Positions 32,401 to 44,700 of a stretch of 64,000 bases of DNA are shown here, one piece after another; position 1 is the first letter of the stretch, and every line of letters starts with the position of its first letter. The stretch spans positions 1,165,501-1,229,500 of the forward strand of contig CAUEEP010000928.1 of NCBI GenBank assembly GCA_958450365.1, written 5' to 3'. Source of the DNA: Mesorhabditis belari. Its lineage: Eukaryota; Nematoda; Chromadorea; Rhabditida; Rhabditidae. Made by a program: the position numbers and the translations under genes. The notes beneath the pieces are model-generated. The model had not been told where the DNA came from. It did no database searches and saw only the letters and a program-made list of their open reading frames with translations.

Positions 32401-33405
32401 GAAAGTACGAAAGAGAAAGATTTTGAAAAAACTATATTATAATAATATAGATATATTTAAAGATATATCTTTAAGAATTTTAGAAAAAAATATATAAGAT
32501 TTGTTTTAGGTTTTCTCTTCTGAAGATCTCCCAAAATCTTTCTTCGGACCACTGCAATCGGTTTGGGAAATTTAGAATTTACCAAAATGAAATCTTTTTT
32601 GATTTAAATATAGCTAAAGATTTAAAGATTTACTTTAAATCTTTAGATATATTTAAATAAATCAAGCTTTCTTTTTAGAATGAATACTGGTTGACTTTTT
32701 CGTTCACTGATGGGAAAGATCGAAAATTGGGTTGTGCTCGTTTATGGATTGACGTGTGCAAATATCATTTACAGGTTTTAGTATAAAATTTCAATTGAAT
32801 AATTAGAAAATGAATAGAATAGAATGAAATCGGATTGAATTTAAACATTAGATCTGTATATAGAAATTTAAAAAGCTAAGTTATAAAAGCTAACTTTAAA
32901 AAGCTAACCGTGAAAAGCTAACTGTAAAAAGGTAACTGTAAAAAGGTAACTGTAAAAAGCTAACTTTAAAAAGCTAAGTTATAAAAGCTAAGTTATAATA
33001 GCTAAGTTATAAAAGCTAAGTTATAAAAGCTAAGTTATAATAGCTAAGTTATAATAGCTAAGTTATAAAAGCTAATTGTAAAAAGCTAACTTTAAAAAGC
33101 TAACTTTAAAAAGCTAACTTTAAAAAGCTAACTTTAAAAAGCTAAGTTATAAAAGCTAAAAACTTTTCAACCGATTTTTCTGTTCGTCTAGCTAAAAAGC
33201 TCTTTTTCTTTTTTATCTATTTATAAATTCTATATTTAAAAGTTTAAATTTAAAAGCATTTAATGATTTTAAAAATTCTTAAAATCTTTCTTATTATCAT
33301 AATTCACAGGATCGACACCAAAAATGTCTCCGAGATCCGAATGCTTTCAAGAATTTCATCAACGAGATCAGTCAACAAGCCGAACAAATTCGCAATCGGG
33401 GATAG
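29495..33405 (+). CDS. secreted GM2-activator-like lipid-binding protein (ML-type fold)
   Basis: Eight exons: 29495-29578, 29620-29730, about 29851-29991, 30789-30889, 32174-32246, 32333-32404, 32679-32774, 33310-33405. A signal peptide (MWLLLVIFFGFASAQ) leads a cysteine-rich domain. It matches GM2 activator in order: IFFNVTMDVAEDLPRD, IPCQGWNIVDGCDGVGSC, YCDMLDKC, NKLCPPPKGHWTMTF, and GKDRKLGCARLWIDVC. The GSC...YCDML and G-K-x-LGC positions are the most telling. GM2 activator lifts glycolipids for lysosomal hydrolases; a similar lipid-presenting role is inferred here. The intron before YCDMLDKC is 1.3 kb and filled with short TIR elements. The poly(A) signal is at 33567-33572. Confidence 0.85.
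30222..30290 (-). other. tRNA-like relic
   Basis: The minus strand reads tagctcagtggttagagc, a good D-arm and box A, but the anticodon and acceptor stems do not pair. It is a degenerate tRNA copy or the head of a tRNA-derived short element. Confidence 0.4.
30953..31204. mobile_element. short TIR element (family P), copy 2
   Basis: A 252-bp copy, inverted relative to copy 1, bounded by taccataaacactgtaatag and acagtatttacggta. It sits in intron 4 of the GM2-activator-like gene. Confidence 0.8.
31328..32140. repeat. cluster of family Q TIR elements in a GM2-activator intron
   Basis: At least three copies or part-copies: 31328-31520 (3' end lost), 31675-31894, and about 31930-32140 (5' end lost), plus a bare left end at 31582. 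All share the core ccaagcttttgcagaagctc. They make up most of the intron. Confidence 0.8.
32870..33165. repeat. tandem array, aaaagctaagttat units
   Basis: About twenty variants of a 14-bp unit (aaaagctaactttaa / aaaagctaagttata) in the last intron of the GM2-activator-like gene. Confidence 0.85.
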
Positions 33406-33984
33406 CTTTGAATCTTTTCTTTTTCTTTTTTTTAGAATTATTTATTATCCTCAGTCTTTCACTTTATTCGCCTAAATGGGTCGCTTAAAGCATTTCTTTT
33501 TCTCTAGAAACTAATTACTACCAAATTTCCTCTTTGTTTTACTTAGTTTTCCATGCTTCCTCGTGCAATAAAGGCCAAATTTGATGTTTTCTGTGAATAA
33601 AATTGATATATTAATCTCTATTTTATTTTAATTATTCGAATTCGAACTTGAAATTTGTTGAGACAGTTGAGGTTTAGATTTACGATTGACTCGTTATCGA
33701 TGGGAGTAGAAAAGCAGATGGGAAGAGAAGATTCGTGAGTAGTTGAGGAAGGGAAGTGCCAAAAGAGTGAAGGATTATGGTAGATAGGGAAAGGGTCAAC
33801 CATCTCTGTCCAGGGCCTTGCCCACTCCCCCTTTCTTCCCCCATTAGAACGCCGAGTGGAGTTTTCCCGCCAATTCTGTCCCCTTCGCAATGTCGATACT
33901 CAAAATGAATGCTTCCGATAAAACTCACTCATTGGAAAAGGACATAAACAATTGAGTACAAAAAAACTGTTAAACTGTTGAAGG

Positions 33985-34425
33985 GATTGTAACGGATTGA
34001 TTCTAACGGATTGATTATAACGGATTGATTCTAAGGGATTGATTCTAACGGATTGATTCGAACTGATTGATTGTAACGGATTGATTCTAACGGATTGATT
34101 CGAACTGATTGATTGTAACGGATTGATTCTAACGGATTGATTCTAAAGGATTGATTCTAACTGATTGATTCTAACGGATTAATTCTAAAGGATTGATTCT
34201 AACGGATTGATTCTAATGGATTGATTCTAAGGGATTGATTCTAACGGATTGATTCTAAAGGATTGATTCTAACTGATTGATTCTAACTGATTGATTCTAA
34301 CGGATTGATTCTAACGGATTGATTCTAACGGATTGATTCTAGCGGATTGATTCTAAGGGATTGATTCTAACGGATTGATTCTAACGGATTGATTCTAATG
34401 GATTGATTATAACGGATTGGCCAAG
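33985..34425. repeat. minisatellite, cggattgattctaa units
   Basis: About thirty 14-bp units with point variants (cggattgattctaa, ctgattgattctaa, aggattgattctaa). Intergenic. Confidence 0.9.
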
Positions 34426-35743
34426 ATCTTTTCAAAAAATTAAATCTATAACGAAAGAAAGGTTGAAGTTGAAGCAAATTTTCAAAAGAAAACTCAACCC
34501 AACAAGTTTTTGACAAGTTATTAACAAGTTCAAGAGTTGCAAGGATCTTGGTGAATACAGTCCAAAAAAAACTATTATGATATTTATAAAGCGTTCGCTT
34601 TCCTATGAAACGGTTTAATATCTAAAATATTATGAATTATGAATATTTAATTGTTGTATTCATTCACTAGCAAAAATATAAAGCCCATTCCTCAAGTTGA
34701 TTGAGTCAAATTTTCTTTTCAGAATTAAGTAAAACTAATAAAGTAGAATTTGAAAAGTAAACTTGAGATTTTAGCGCAAAATTTACTAATAATAAAAATA
34801 ATAATAGAAATAAATACTCTAGGTAACGGAGAAATAAAAGTGTAGCGTTTCTAGAGACGCGCCTTGCCGGTGAAGCCGATTATGAAAACTGTTGTAGCAT
34901 GTAGAAATGGAAATTGTTTTAAAAAACACTTTCCAACACACTTATCAATACTTAACACATCAAATTTTCGCATAATTTCCATTCAAATCATTTTCATTTA
35001 TCAATTTTAATATTCTTGGATAGTTGCCATCAAAGAGCGTGCTCGCCAAAAAACCCCTTCCCCGTTCGCATTTCGTCGCCTTTCCTAGCCATTTGCTCAC
35101 CATTAAACCCACTAATCTTTTTAAATTTTACATTTTTATATGTAAATTTAAATTCTCTATCAAATGAAATCGAATTTGAATTGACTACTTGAAAACCAAC
35201 CATAAAATCGGCGTCTCCCAAAAACGTGTTGTGTAACTTCGAGAACTTTAGGGCAAGATTAAAAAGTTGAGAGAAGAGATATTCCCAAAAATTTATACTT
35301 TATCAAATGATTAAAGTCTTCTCTTTAAAATAAAAACAAAAAAAACGAAAAATTTTTAGCGAAATTTTGCAAAAATCGATTTGTAAGGGGGGGAGGTCGG
35401 GTGAAAAAGGTTTACACTTTTGTTTTTCCACTTTTTCATGGGAAATTCGCAGTGAAAGTTGAAAGAATTTGGGTTTAAATCAAAGCTGAACATCTACTGA
35501 ATCTAAATATGTAAAAATTTGTTAAAAAATTTGCGCTCGCTTTCGGGAATACTCGGCTTTTCGCGGGGTATCTACAAGTGGATGCGGGATGAGAGGGGTT
35601 TGTTTGAAGGAAGGGGGAAAGGCATCCTGACCGGGCTCTGTTCAGACACATAAATACAGAGGGTTTGAATGCGAAGAAAGCATTCGTTATCCATTCATTC
35701 AACTCACAATCTTTACCTTTCCAACACAAAATTCTCATCAAGA
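34426..35743. other. intergenic, upstream of histone H1
   Basis: No gene seen. The part from about 35380 is richer in G (ggggggaggtcgggtg and downstream) and lies just before the H1 start, so it probably includes the promoter. No specific site can be assigned. Confidence 0.4.
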
Positions 35744-37119
35744 ATGACCGCTGAAGCTGCCGCCGCTCCACCAGCATCGCCCGTCAAGGTTCGATTTTAT
35801 TTTATTGTTGAATTGTTGCAGAATTTATTTTATTCTTATTGTAGAATATAATAACCACTATATAGTGTAGTCATTTTCTGAATTTGATTGATTTACCAAG
35901 ATTCCTTTAGAAAGTTTAGATCTTTAGACCTTTAGATAGTTTAGACCTTTAGAAAGTTTAGATCTTTAGAAAGTTTAGATCTTTAGACCTTTAGATAGTT
36001 TAGACCTTTAGAAAGTTTAGATCTTTAGAAAGTTTAGATCTTTAGAAAGTTTAGATCTTTAGACAAACTTATACAGTACTCCTTTACAGTAAACAAACGA
36101 CTTAGAGCTTCAAATATCTAAACATTTTTAGGCAAAGAAAGCTGCGAAACCAAAGACGACCAAGGCTGCCCCATCTCATCCAACTTATTCATCGATGATC
36201 GCGAAAGCTGTCACCGATTTGAAGGAAAGAAATGGAAGCTCTCGACCTGCTATTCTCAAATATATCCTTGCTCACTACAAGCTCGGAAACAATCACACTC
36301 AGGTTTGTGCTTATGATTTTAAAGATTTTAGACTTTAGATATAAAGTTATCGTATAACAATTGCAGTAATAATTATTCAGTTTAAGTACAGTTACATTTT
36401 GTGATCGTTTATGGTATTGAATGAGTAATCAAATTTCGATTTCTAAGCACATTTGTAACCAATCTCGAAATTTTAGATCAATGCTCATCTCCGCATGGCA
36501 TTGAAGCGTGGAATCACTTCGGGTGCTTTGAAACAAACCAAGGGAACTGGCGCATCTGGATCATTCCGATTGGGAGAGGCCAAGGCAAAGAAAGTCACAA
36601 AGAAGCCGGTGAGTGAAGAAGAAGAAAAAAAGTCAGAAATGTAATCGTAAAGTATGAGTTGGAAAAGGAATAACTTCATTTACAGTAATTTTGTCTTTAC
36701 AGTAATTTTGTCTTTACAGTAATTTTGTCTTTACAGTATAGTCAGTAGGCAGAAAAGACGCTTTTGAAATATCTTTTATATCTTTTATAAAAATATCTTT
36801 TATAAAAGATAAAGATTTTTATATTAATATCTTCTAGAAAGTCGCAAAGGCCACAAAGGCAACTGGTGAGAAGAAGGCGGCCACAAAGAAGCCAAAGACA
36901 AAGAAGACAGCCACCGCGAAGAAACCAAAGGCGCCAAAGAGTCCAAAGAAGGTGGGTGAAAAGAAGAACCCCTCAAAAATATGAATAATTATAAATTATA
37001 TAAAAAAACTATTTCCAAATTTCTAGGCCAAGGCTCCCAAGAAGACAGCCGCTCCGAAGAAGAAGGCTGCTTCTCCCAAAAAGAAGGCCACAAAGAAAGC
37101 CGCACCAAAAAAGGCATAA
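35744..37119 (+). CDS. linker histone H1
   Basis: Binds linker DNA at the nucleosome dyad and compacts chromatin. Five exons (35744-35788, 36132-36302, 36477-36608, 36838-36951, 37027-37119) join in phase to about 184 residues. A short Ala/Pro N-terminus (MTAEAAAAPPASPVK) precedes the winged-helix domain: SHPTYSSMIAKAVTDLKER, SRPAILKYILAHYKLG, INAHLRMALKRGITSGALKQ, then GTGASGSFRLGE. A Lys/Ala/Pro-rich tail with SPKK motifs follows, ending KKAAPKKA. It has introns and a normal AATAAA (37309-37314), so it looks like a replication-independent, polyadenylated H1. The tail is split over three exons. Confidence 0.95.
35905..36063. repeat. tandem array in H1 intron 1
   Basis: About ten copies of agaaagtttagatcttt and its variant agatagtttagaccttt. 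Intronic. A smaller array of agtaattttgtctttac (three copies) lies in H1 intron 3 near 36685-36737. Confidence 0.85.
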
Positions 37120-37612
37120 TTTCGTTTTGAGCATTTAAATTTTATTATTTTTCACTTTCTAAACCATTTCCGATCTCGGTGTACATACAAAAAATACCTC
37201 TTTTTCTCTTTTCGTCTCTTATAACATCTCTTGCCCCTTTTCTTAATGGGATTCCGAAATTTTGCGTATCTTTTTGTATTCTCTTTCCTAAAAAAAAGTT
37301 CAAAACCTAATAAAAATTTTATTAATATAATTCGAAGTAAAATATCAAAGTCTGACAAGTTGAAAGTTGGCGCATTTAGAGATCAAAAAAAATTTTCTTT
37401 TCATAAACAATGGACTGGATTTGTTTTGTTGTCTAAATGTAGTTTGATCAGTTCTCATTAGAAAACAGAACAATTTCACCCTTTATGATTTTTTTTTTTT
37501 TATTAATTATTTATTCAAAAGTTACCCCAAATCTGTTATGTGTATGAATCTTAAATCTAGCACACTTTATATTTCAGGTTCTGAATAAAGGATTTGTCTA
37601 GATCTATCTCAT

Positions 37613-38550
37613 CTTGAGTTGTGATATGCTGTATGAGTTCAAAAAAGGATCCAGTTTGTCAATAGCCCGAAGAAATATTGAAACTATTTATGGAAATGAC
37701 TCACCTTCTCATCACACAATTCAGAGTTGGTTTGCTAAGTTTTAAAAAAAAAAGAGAGATTTCACTCGAAGACAAAGAGCATCCAAGAGCGGCCTCTCGG
37801 TTTAAAAAAAGAAATTATCCAGAAAATTCGTGAGAACTTTCGGATCTCAACTGGTGAAATAGCAGATGCTGTTCTCCCATACAATCTGCATCTGCATAGT
37901 ATAGATATGACTAATGAATACTGCAAAACCTCACCGATCCTATTAAAGGACAGAGGTAGCTGCTGCCCTTCTTTTTAGATAAGAGAGGAAATCTTTTTCT
38001 TGCTCCTTTTCCTGATCCCGGCTAGTCACCGGAGATCAAAAAGTAGATAACAACTGTAAACTTTCAAAGGAAACGGCAATGGATTGAGTGTGGAGTTACT
38101 GCTGCGAAGGAGGCCCTCTCAGATCTCCACCAGAAGAAGTATACTTTGTTGGTTTGCTGAGATCTCAATGGGGTGATTGGGAACTCCTTGACAATAAGGT
38201 GACTATTAATGCTTTATTGTAAAGTGATCAACTCAAAAAACTCGATGAAGAAATCAAGAAAAAACGACCGAAATTTAGTCTTTAGAGGTCTTTCTCCTGC
38301 ACGACAATGCCACATACGGCAAACCTCACTCGCTCCACAATCCACCGCACCCATCGTACTCTCCTCAGCTTATCACCTTTTTTTTCGGTCAATGCAACAT
38401 TCCTTGGATAGAGAGCACTTTCAAAAATGAAGATCACCTCAAAAAGTGGCTTCAAACCGACAGACTCGACTCGAATCCGAAAATATTCTACGAGAGAGAG
38501 AGAGAGATTCTCTAATTGCCAGTAAAATGGTCGAAAGTCATCGTAAATAA
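37613..38550 (+). pseudogene. degenerate mariner transposase
   Basis: A mariner transposase can be followed across several frames. The N-terminal region reads MLYEFKKGSSLSIARRNIE and SHHTIQSWFAKF, then LEDKEHPRAASRF. Later come KRQWIECGVTAA, LHDNATYGKPHSLHNPPHPS (the Asp of the catalytic triad) and a YSPQLITFFFGQ stretch. Many frameshifts and stops make it dead. I could not find clear inverted ends. Confidence 0.75.
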
Positions 38551-38781
38551 TGGAGATTAATTTTAATTGATTTATTTATTTGGTTGTCAATAAAATTTAA
38601 CTCAAAAAAAATTCTATTAACTTTAACATGTGAAATTGCGAAATAGAAATTGAGAAATAGAAAATTAGGGAATGAGGTAGAAAAGTGGTGGTGGAAAGGA
38701 AAGAAAGATGCCTAGCAGGGTTGAGGAAAAGCAATAGAAAATCTGATAATAAAGATCAATATTGGACCAAGAAAACATGTT

Positions 38782-41700
38782 TCACTTGAATTTTTTCTGT
38801 AAACCCTTCAATTCTTCTAAACAATTGCCCAATTTGAGTGCCGGTCCGAGTTTCATATTGAATGTGTTCCTAAAAAGGGAAAAAAAATGAAAGTTTTTAT
38901 TTTTCTTACTAATTAGATAAGGTATCTTAGAAATTCTTCAGTTAAAAGTTTCATTTTTATTTTATCGTTAGCAAGTTTAAGGATAGGCTAGTTTCCGCAA
39001 CTTTTTTTGCGCAACAGTGTCATTTGCGCAACAGTGTCATTTGCGCAACTCGCCATAACTTTTTTCTAAGTCGGTCAATCTTTATGATTTCTAGTGTGAT
39101 TTTATAGAGCTTAATAAGTACAACAAAATGACACTAGAAATCATAAAGATTGGACCATTTAGAAGAAAGTTATGGCGAGTTGTGCGCAAATGATCCAATC
39201 GATCCATCCAATGATCCTGTTGCGCCAAAGATCCTGATAATTTCCGTCATTTTATTTGCGCAACTGGATCATTTGAGCAACTGGATCATTTGCGCAACAG
39301 GATCATTTGCGCAATAAGATCATTTGCGCAACAGGGTCGCTTGTGCAACTGGATCATTTGCGCAATAGGATAATTTGCGCAACAGGATCTTTGTGGCGCA
39401 ACAGGATCTTTGGCGCAACAGGATCATTGGATGGATCAATTGGATCATTTGCGCACAACTCGCCATAACTTTCTTCTAACTCGGTCAATCTTTATGATTT
39501 TGGTTTCATTTTGTTGCACTTATTGAGCTCCACAAAATGACACAAAAATCATAAAGATTAACCCACTTAGAAGAAAGTTATGACGAGTTGCGCAAAAAAG
39601 TTGCGGAAACTAGCCTACCCCCAAATTTATAACTGTGTCTATTATATAAATAATCCGTTCTCTAAAATATACCCTTTATCGTAATCTTTTCTCTATTTTA
39701 AGTTCAAAAAGAATATCAAAAGAGACAAAAAAAAAGTTGATCGAATCGATAAAAATAAAGAAAGTTTAAAGTGAAATTTTAGAAAACGGAATCCATTAAA
39801 ATGAATTCCTCAATGTTCCCCGTATAAATTGGCCTTTAAATTCCCTTTCTCTAACCTGAGATCTTCATTTTTGACCATTGAGAGTGAATCTCCGTCAATT
39901 TCTTCGGCTTTAAAGTTATTCGCCACTTCATCACTTCCCGTCACTGAACGAATCCATTTCCAGACGTGTTGAGTCTAAAGGAAATTTTCACTTTCAAAGT
40001 TTTCATTAATAGAATTATCCCAAACAAACCTGCCAATCCTTCAACGGCAATGAATCCACAAAAGATAACTCATCATTTTTTGAAGTTAGCTGAAAAAAAT
40101 GAATTTCAAAATGATATTGAAAAGCCGCCGAATCACCGTAACAATTGGACTTTCACTCTCGATGGAGATTTTTGGCGCAACAATTTGAGCCAATTGAGAT
40201 GAGCCAATTGTACTTCTAAAAGATATTTCGATATTGCTAAAAATTTTCTCTACTTACAACAAATTGTCGACATTTCGCATATGTTCGGCTTTTTGTGCAG
40301 CTAAATGATAAGTGAAATGAAAGGGAAAACCCCCCCTTTGAAATCTACCTGTTCTTTCCGGACGTTTTGCGTGATTTTTGTGAATTCGAAACTCGTTAAC
40401 GCAACGTTTCGAGCAAAATTGAGGATAAGATGGGAGACGGATCTGGAAAGAAAGTTATCGTTTTCGTTTCTGGTTTAAAGTATCCTTCAGCTACTGTTTA
40501 CGTCATTCATTTGATCTTTTCACCTACTTCTAACAGTTTGTTGATGAATGACGATCTTTATACACCAACGCAACTATTTGAGCTATTGTAAATGGTTCAC
40601 GGGTTACTGTAGCTGTGTAGGGTTACTGTAGCTGAGTAGGGTTACTGTAGCTGTGTAGGGTTACTGTAGCTGTGTAGGGTTATTGTAGCTGTGTAGGGTT
40701 AGTGTACTTTAAAATGTTTGAAATATGTTTTTTTGAAAAATACCTCATTGAGGGGATTCTTGCAAAAAGTGCACATATTTGTGCCATTTGAGATTTCGGG
40801 AAGACCGATCGTTGAAGTTGAGGGACTTGTTGAAGAAGTTGATGGACAAAGAGCTGGGGGAATGGATAACTAAAAGAATCTTTTCCATTCGAATGCTAAA
40901 TACTTATACAGGGTGTCCGGAAAAAAAAAGTGGTTATTGGTTTGAGTCTGGAAAAATTTTCTTGTTGATTTTCCAAGGCTTATCGTTGTGTCACAAATTG
41001 GTTTTGCCTCAGGCGTCACACAACAAGATCAAGTTGATGCTTTTGATGATTTTTTGAATAGGGGGACAAGCATGCTCAAAAGCTCAAAAGCTCAAAAGCT
41101 CAAAAGCACAAAAGCACAAAAGCACAAAAGCACAAAAGCACAAAAACTCCAAAATCCAATTTGATCTAGGGAAGGGGTTTCTTATCGGGGTTTCTTATCT
41201 TCAAGATCTCTAAAAATTTCTTTTAATATTAAGAGCTTGAAAATAAGAAACCCCGAAAAAAGTCGATCCTGGGAAAGCAAAGAAAAAGGGAATTTTCTCG
41301 TTTTAAAAAATTAATCATATTCTCATGATTTTTGAAGCAGCCAATCCAAAAAATGCAAAATGAAATTGTGGCTAGAACATTCAAAAGAATAAAACAAATA
41401 TATAGAAAACAAAAAGTAGAAAGATTTGTGATCAAATAGAGGAATGCAAAAGTGTGTTTTTCATGTATTGACGTGAATTTTGAGCTCCCCTAGATCAAAT
41501 TGGATTTTGGAGCTTTTAAGCTTTTGAGCTTTTAAGCTTTTGAGCTTTTGAGCTTTTGAGCTTTTGAGCTTTTGAGCTTTTAAGCTTTTGAGCTTTTGAG
41601 CTTTTGAGCTTTTGAGCTTTTGAGCTTTTGAGCATGCTTGTCCCCCTATTCAAAAAATCATCAAAAACATCAACTTGATCTTGTTGTGTGACGCCTGAGG

Positions 41701-44700
41701 TAAAACCAATTTGTGACACAACGATAAGCCTTGGAAAATCAACAAGAAAATTTTTCCAGACTCAAACCAATAACCACTTTTTTTTTCCGGACACTTATTT
41801 TCAAAATTCCCCTACTTTTACAACAATCGATGCCTCTTTTTGTTCATTTTTGTTCGGTGATTCAGTCGTCGCACTGCAAAAATGACCTTTTTACAACAAA
41901 AATTCCCTTTTTTACCTTTCAAGCGATCCTCGATTCGCTTGTTTTTGTCGAAGCTCTGTGGAATCAAAGCTTTCTGAAATAGTTTGACATGAAGAATTGC
42001 TCAAACAAGATCTAGACAAGTTTTCCAGCCTAATACTCTTGATTTTTCTTCAAAATCCTCACCATTTCCATCTCCATTTCCATTTCCATCGCTACTCTTC
42101 CTCGTCTTTCTCCCCTTTCCTTGTTCTTTTTCGGTACTTTGTCTCTTCTTATCTTCACTTCTTGATAATGTTTCCAAAATCTAAATCTTTTTCAATTATT
42201 TAATCTATTCTCGATTTCCTCACTCTTGGCCCTTGTTCTTTTGGTCCAAAGTCGAAATTTTTCAGCTTTTCCACCTCGCTGACTCGTGGCCGTTTTTTGT
42301 TTGAAGACGGGCTTCCAAAGGACTAAATTTTAATATTTCAAAATTAACAGTTATCTCTTTTATCTAAACTATCTTAAAATCTAGAAATCATAAAGTTTTA
42401 TCTCAATTTTTCACCTGATTCGAGCTGTTCATCGATTTGGGCTCGTCGAAATTCCCCTCTTCATTCATCGGCTCTTCTTTGATTGTCTGAAAGAAAAGTG
42501 AATAGCTGAATAGCTTATATGCATAAGAAATTTTATTATTTTTAGATATTTCAATAAAAGCGCTCACCCTTTTTCTGTGTTTTCTATCGATAATCACATT
42601 CGAGATGCGCTCATTTTCGTCATTCACCGCTTCCTCTTTCACTTTTGTTGGTGGCTAAAGAGGTTTAATAGCAGCTTAATAACAGTTTAATAACAGTTTA
42701 AATAACAATAAAATAATAAATATAAAGCTCCTTTCATCATTTAAATGATATTTTCCCTTACTCGTCCTCGTTTTTTCGCGATTTTCTCGATTTTTTTTAT
42801 ATGTTGCGGGAAGGTTTTCTTCAGCACATTTTCCGGTAACAAATCCATCAATTTATTCGCCGAATCGAGCGGGAATTTCTCGTCAGATTCCTGAAAAATA
42901 ATATCATTTCGATAAAATCTCGAAAATCTCGAAAATTCTCATCAAAATTCTCATCAAAAATCACCTCAATTACGATGCCATCAATGTGATGTTTGATGAT
43001 ACCGTTGGGGCCGCGTTTCCCGCGGAATAACAATGCCTGTAATTACAATTATTCAAGGGATTTTTAAAGAAAATATATAGATTTCAAGTGTTTATCAATT
43101 CTATATATTATTTTATATAAAACTCCCCCCACCGATTCAATGTGCAACTCGTGAGTGCTCGCCTTTTTCACGGGTATCGGAGCAGCTGCGGGTGAGGACT
43201 TGATCTCTAGAATGTTTCTGAGATTTTCTATTATCAAATCAGTGCACCAGAGAGCTGTGCTTACGATTTTGAAATCAAAGATCATTAAAAGGGAAATTTC
43301 ATGTTAATACTTTTACTTTTTTTGGTTAGAATAAACAAAAATTCGAACCCGAAGCGGCAACAGAAAGTGTCGGCGGAGTTTCTTCCGTTGTCTCTTCTTT
43401 CTAAATTTTTCTTATCAAGAGATATGAGAGAAAATGGGGGAAAGTGGTAAACTTCTCGTTTTTCGCAAGATCCATTCAGTTACAGTATTTCCTTTTAGAA
43501 TATCATAATAAAGTAAAGAAATGAAAAAAATTGGACCCGAGGGGGAGTTGAACCCTCGACCTTCTGCCCAGCGGCTTCTATCGCTCTACCACTGAGCTAT
43601 CGAGGACTTAGCTGGTGAGGAAGAAATAGGAAACACAACGAAAAAAGTGAGGGAAATCGGGGGTGGGACAAATGCGACCTTTTTTTGCGCACCTGGACAT
43701 TTGCTGGAACCTTTTTTTTGCTGGAAAAGGCCTTAGACAAGGCCGTAGAGCTTCGAAAATATTTCCATACTGCGGAAAAGCGTTAAGTTGCGTAGTTTTT
43801 GCCTTTTTAGCCCAAATTTGACGTGTCAGCGAGGTCTGATTTGTCGAAATTCGGAATCTACGCATACGATTCTCTTCTATGAAAACGTTTTTGAACCTCT
43901 ACGGCTTTTCCTAAGGCCTTTTTCCAGCAAAAAAGAAGGTGCGCAAATGTCCAGGTGCGCAAAAAAAGGTCGCATTTGTCCCACCCCCGGGAAATCACTT
44001 AAATTCTTTGAACTTTCGGCATATTTATTGGATTTCAAAAGACCCATTAGTTTAATGCATTTAAGCTTTATGTTTTATTATAAGAAAAAAAAATAGTATC
44101 ATTTTTTTTATATATCAAACCTTTATATTTTGATTGAATGTTGAATGTGACTCATCTTTCGGAATTCCATTTTCGCCTCTTGGAATCGTGGAAGGGATTG
44201 ATTTTGAAGCGACTGTGTAAATGACCTGAAAAGAGGAAATAAATTCTTAAACGATCTACCTCAAAAATCTATAAAAAAAGTATCTTACGATTAGTGCCAG
44301 TTGAACAAGGAAGTGCTTTTACTTAACTGGATTCACAAGAAAAGAAAAATGAAAAAAATACCTGCCCTCCGGCGGCTTGAGCTGAGCGAAAGACACCTGA
44401 AAAATCATTTTTACCTTTTTATGTGAAAATTTGAAGATTTTGAACTAAAAACAGTGTACAGCTTTAAAAAGAAATCAAATTCTTCATGCATTTAGGAAAA
44501 AAAAGGGTTTCAAAAATGATTGAAAATGATTGAAAATCTACTGTTTATGGTTAGAAAACTGACCGAATTCCTCATTTTCAGCGAGAAACATTTGATTGGC
44601 TAGATGGGAAATCGTTTTTTTTCTGTTTTTCTTTTTCTCTTTTTTTCTCTTTTTTTTTTTTTTTGATTTTTCTTATTAAATTTAATCAAATATTAATCAA

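Noticed and set aside
34426..35300. Possible gene between the minisatellite and H1
   Set aside because: Short frames only, no motif, no consistent splice sites.
41516..41719. Frame rich in KSSKAQKL repeats
   Set aside because: It translates the agcttttgag microsatellite in the palindromic element, not a gene.
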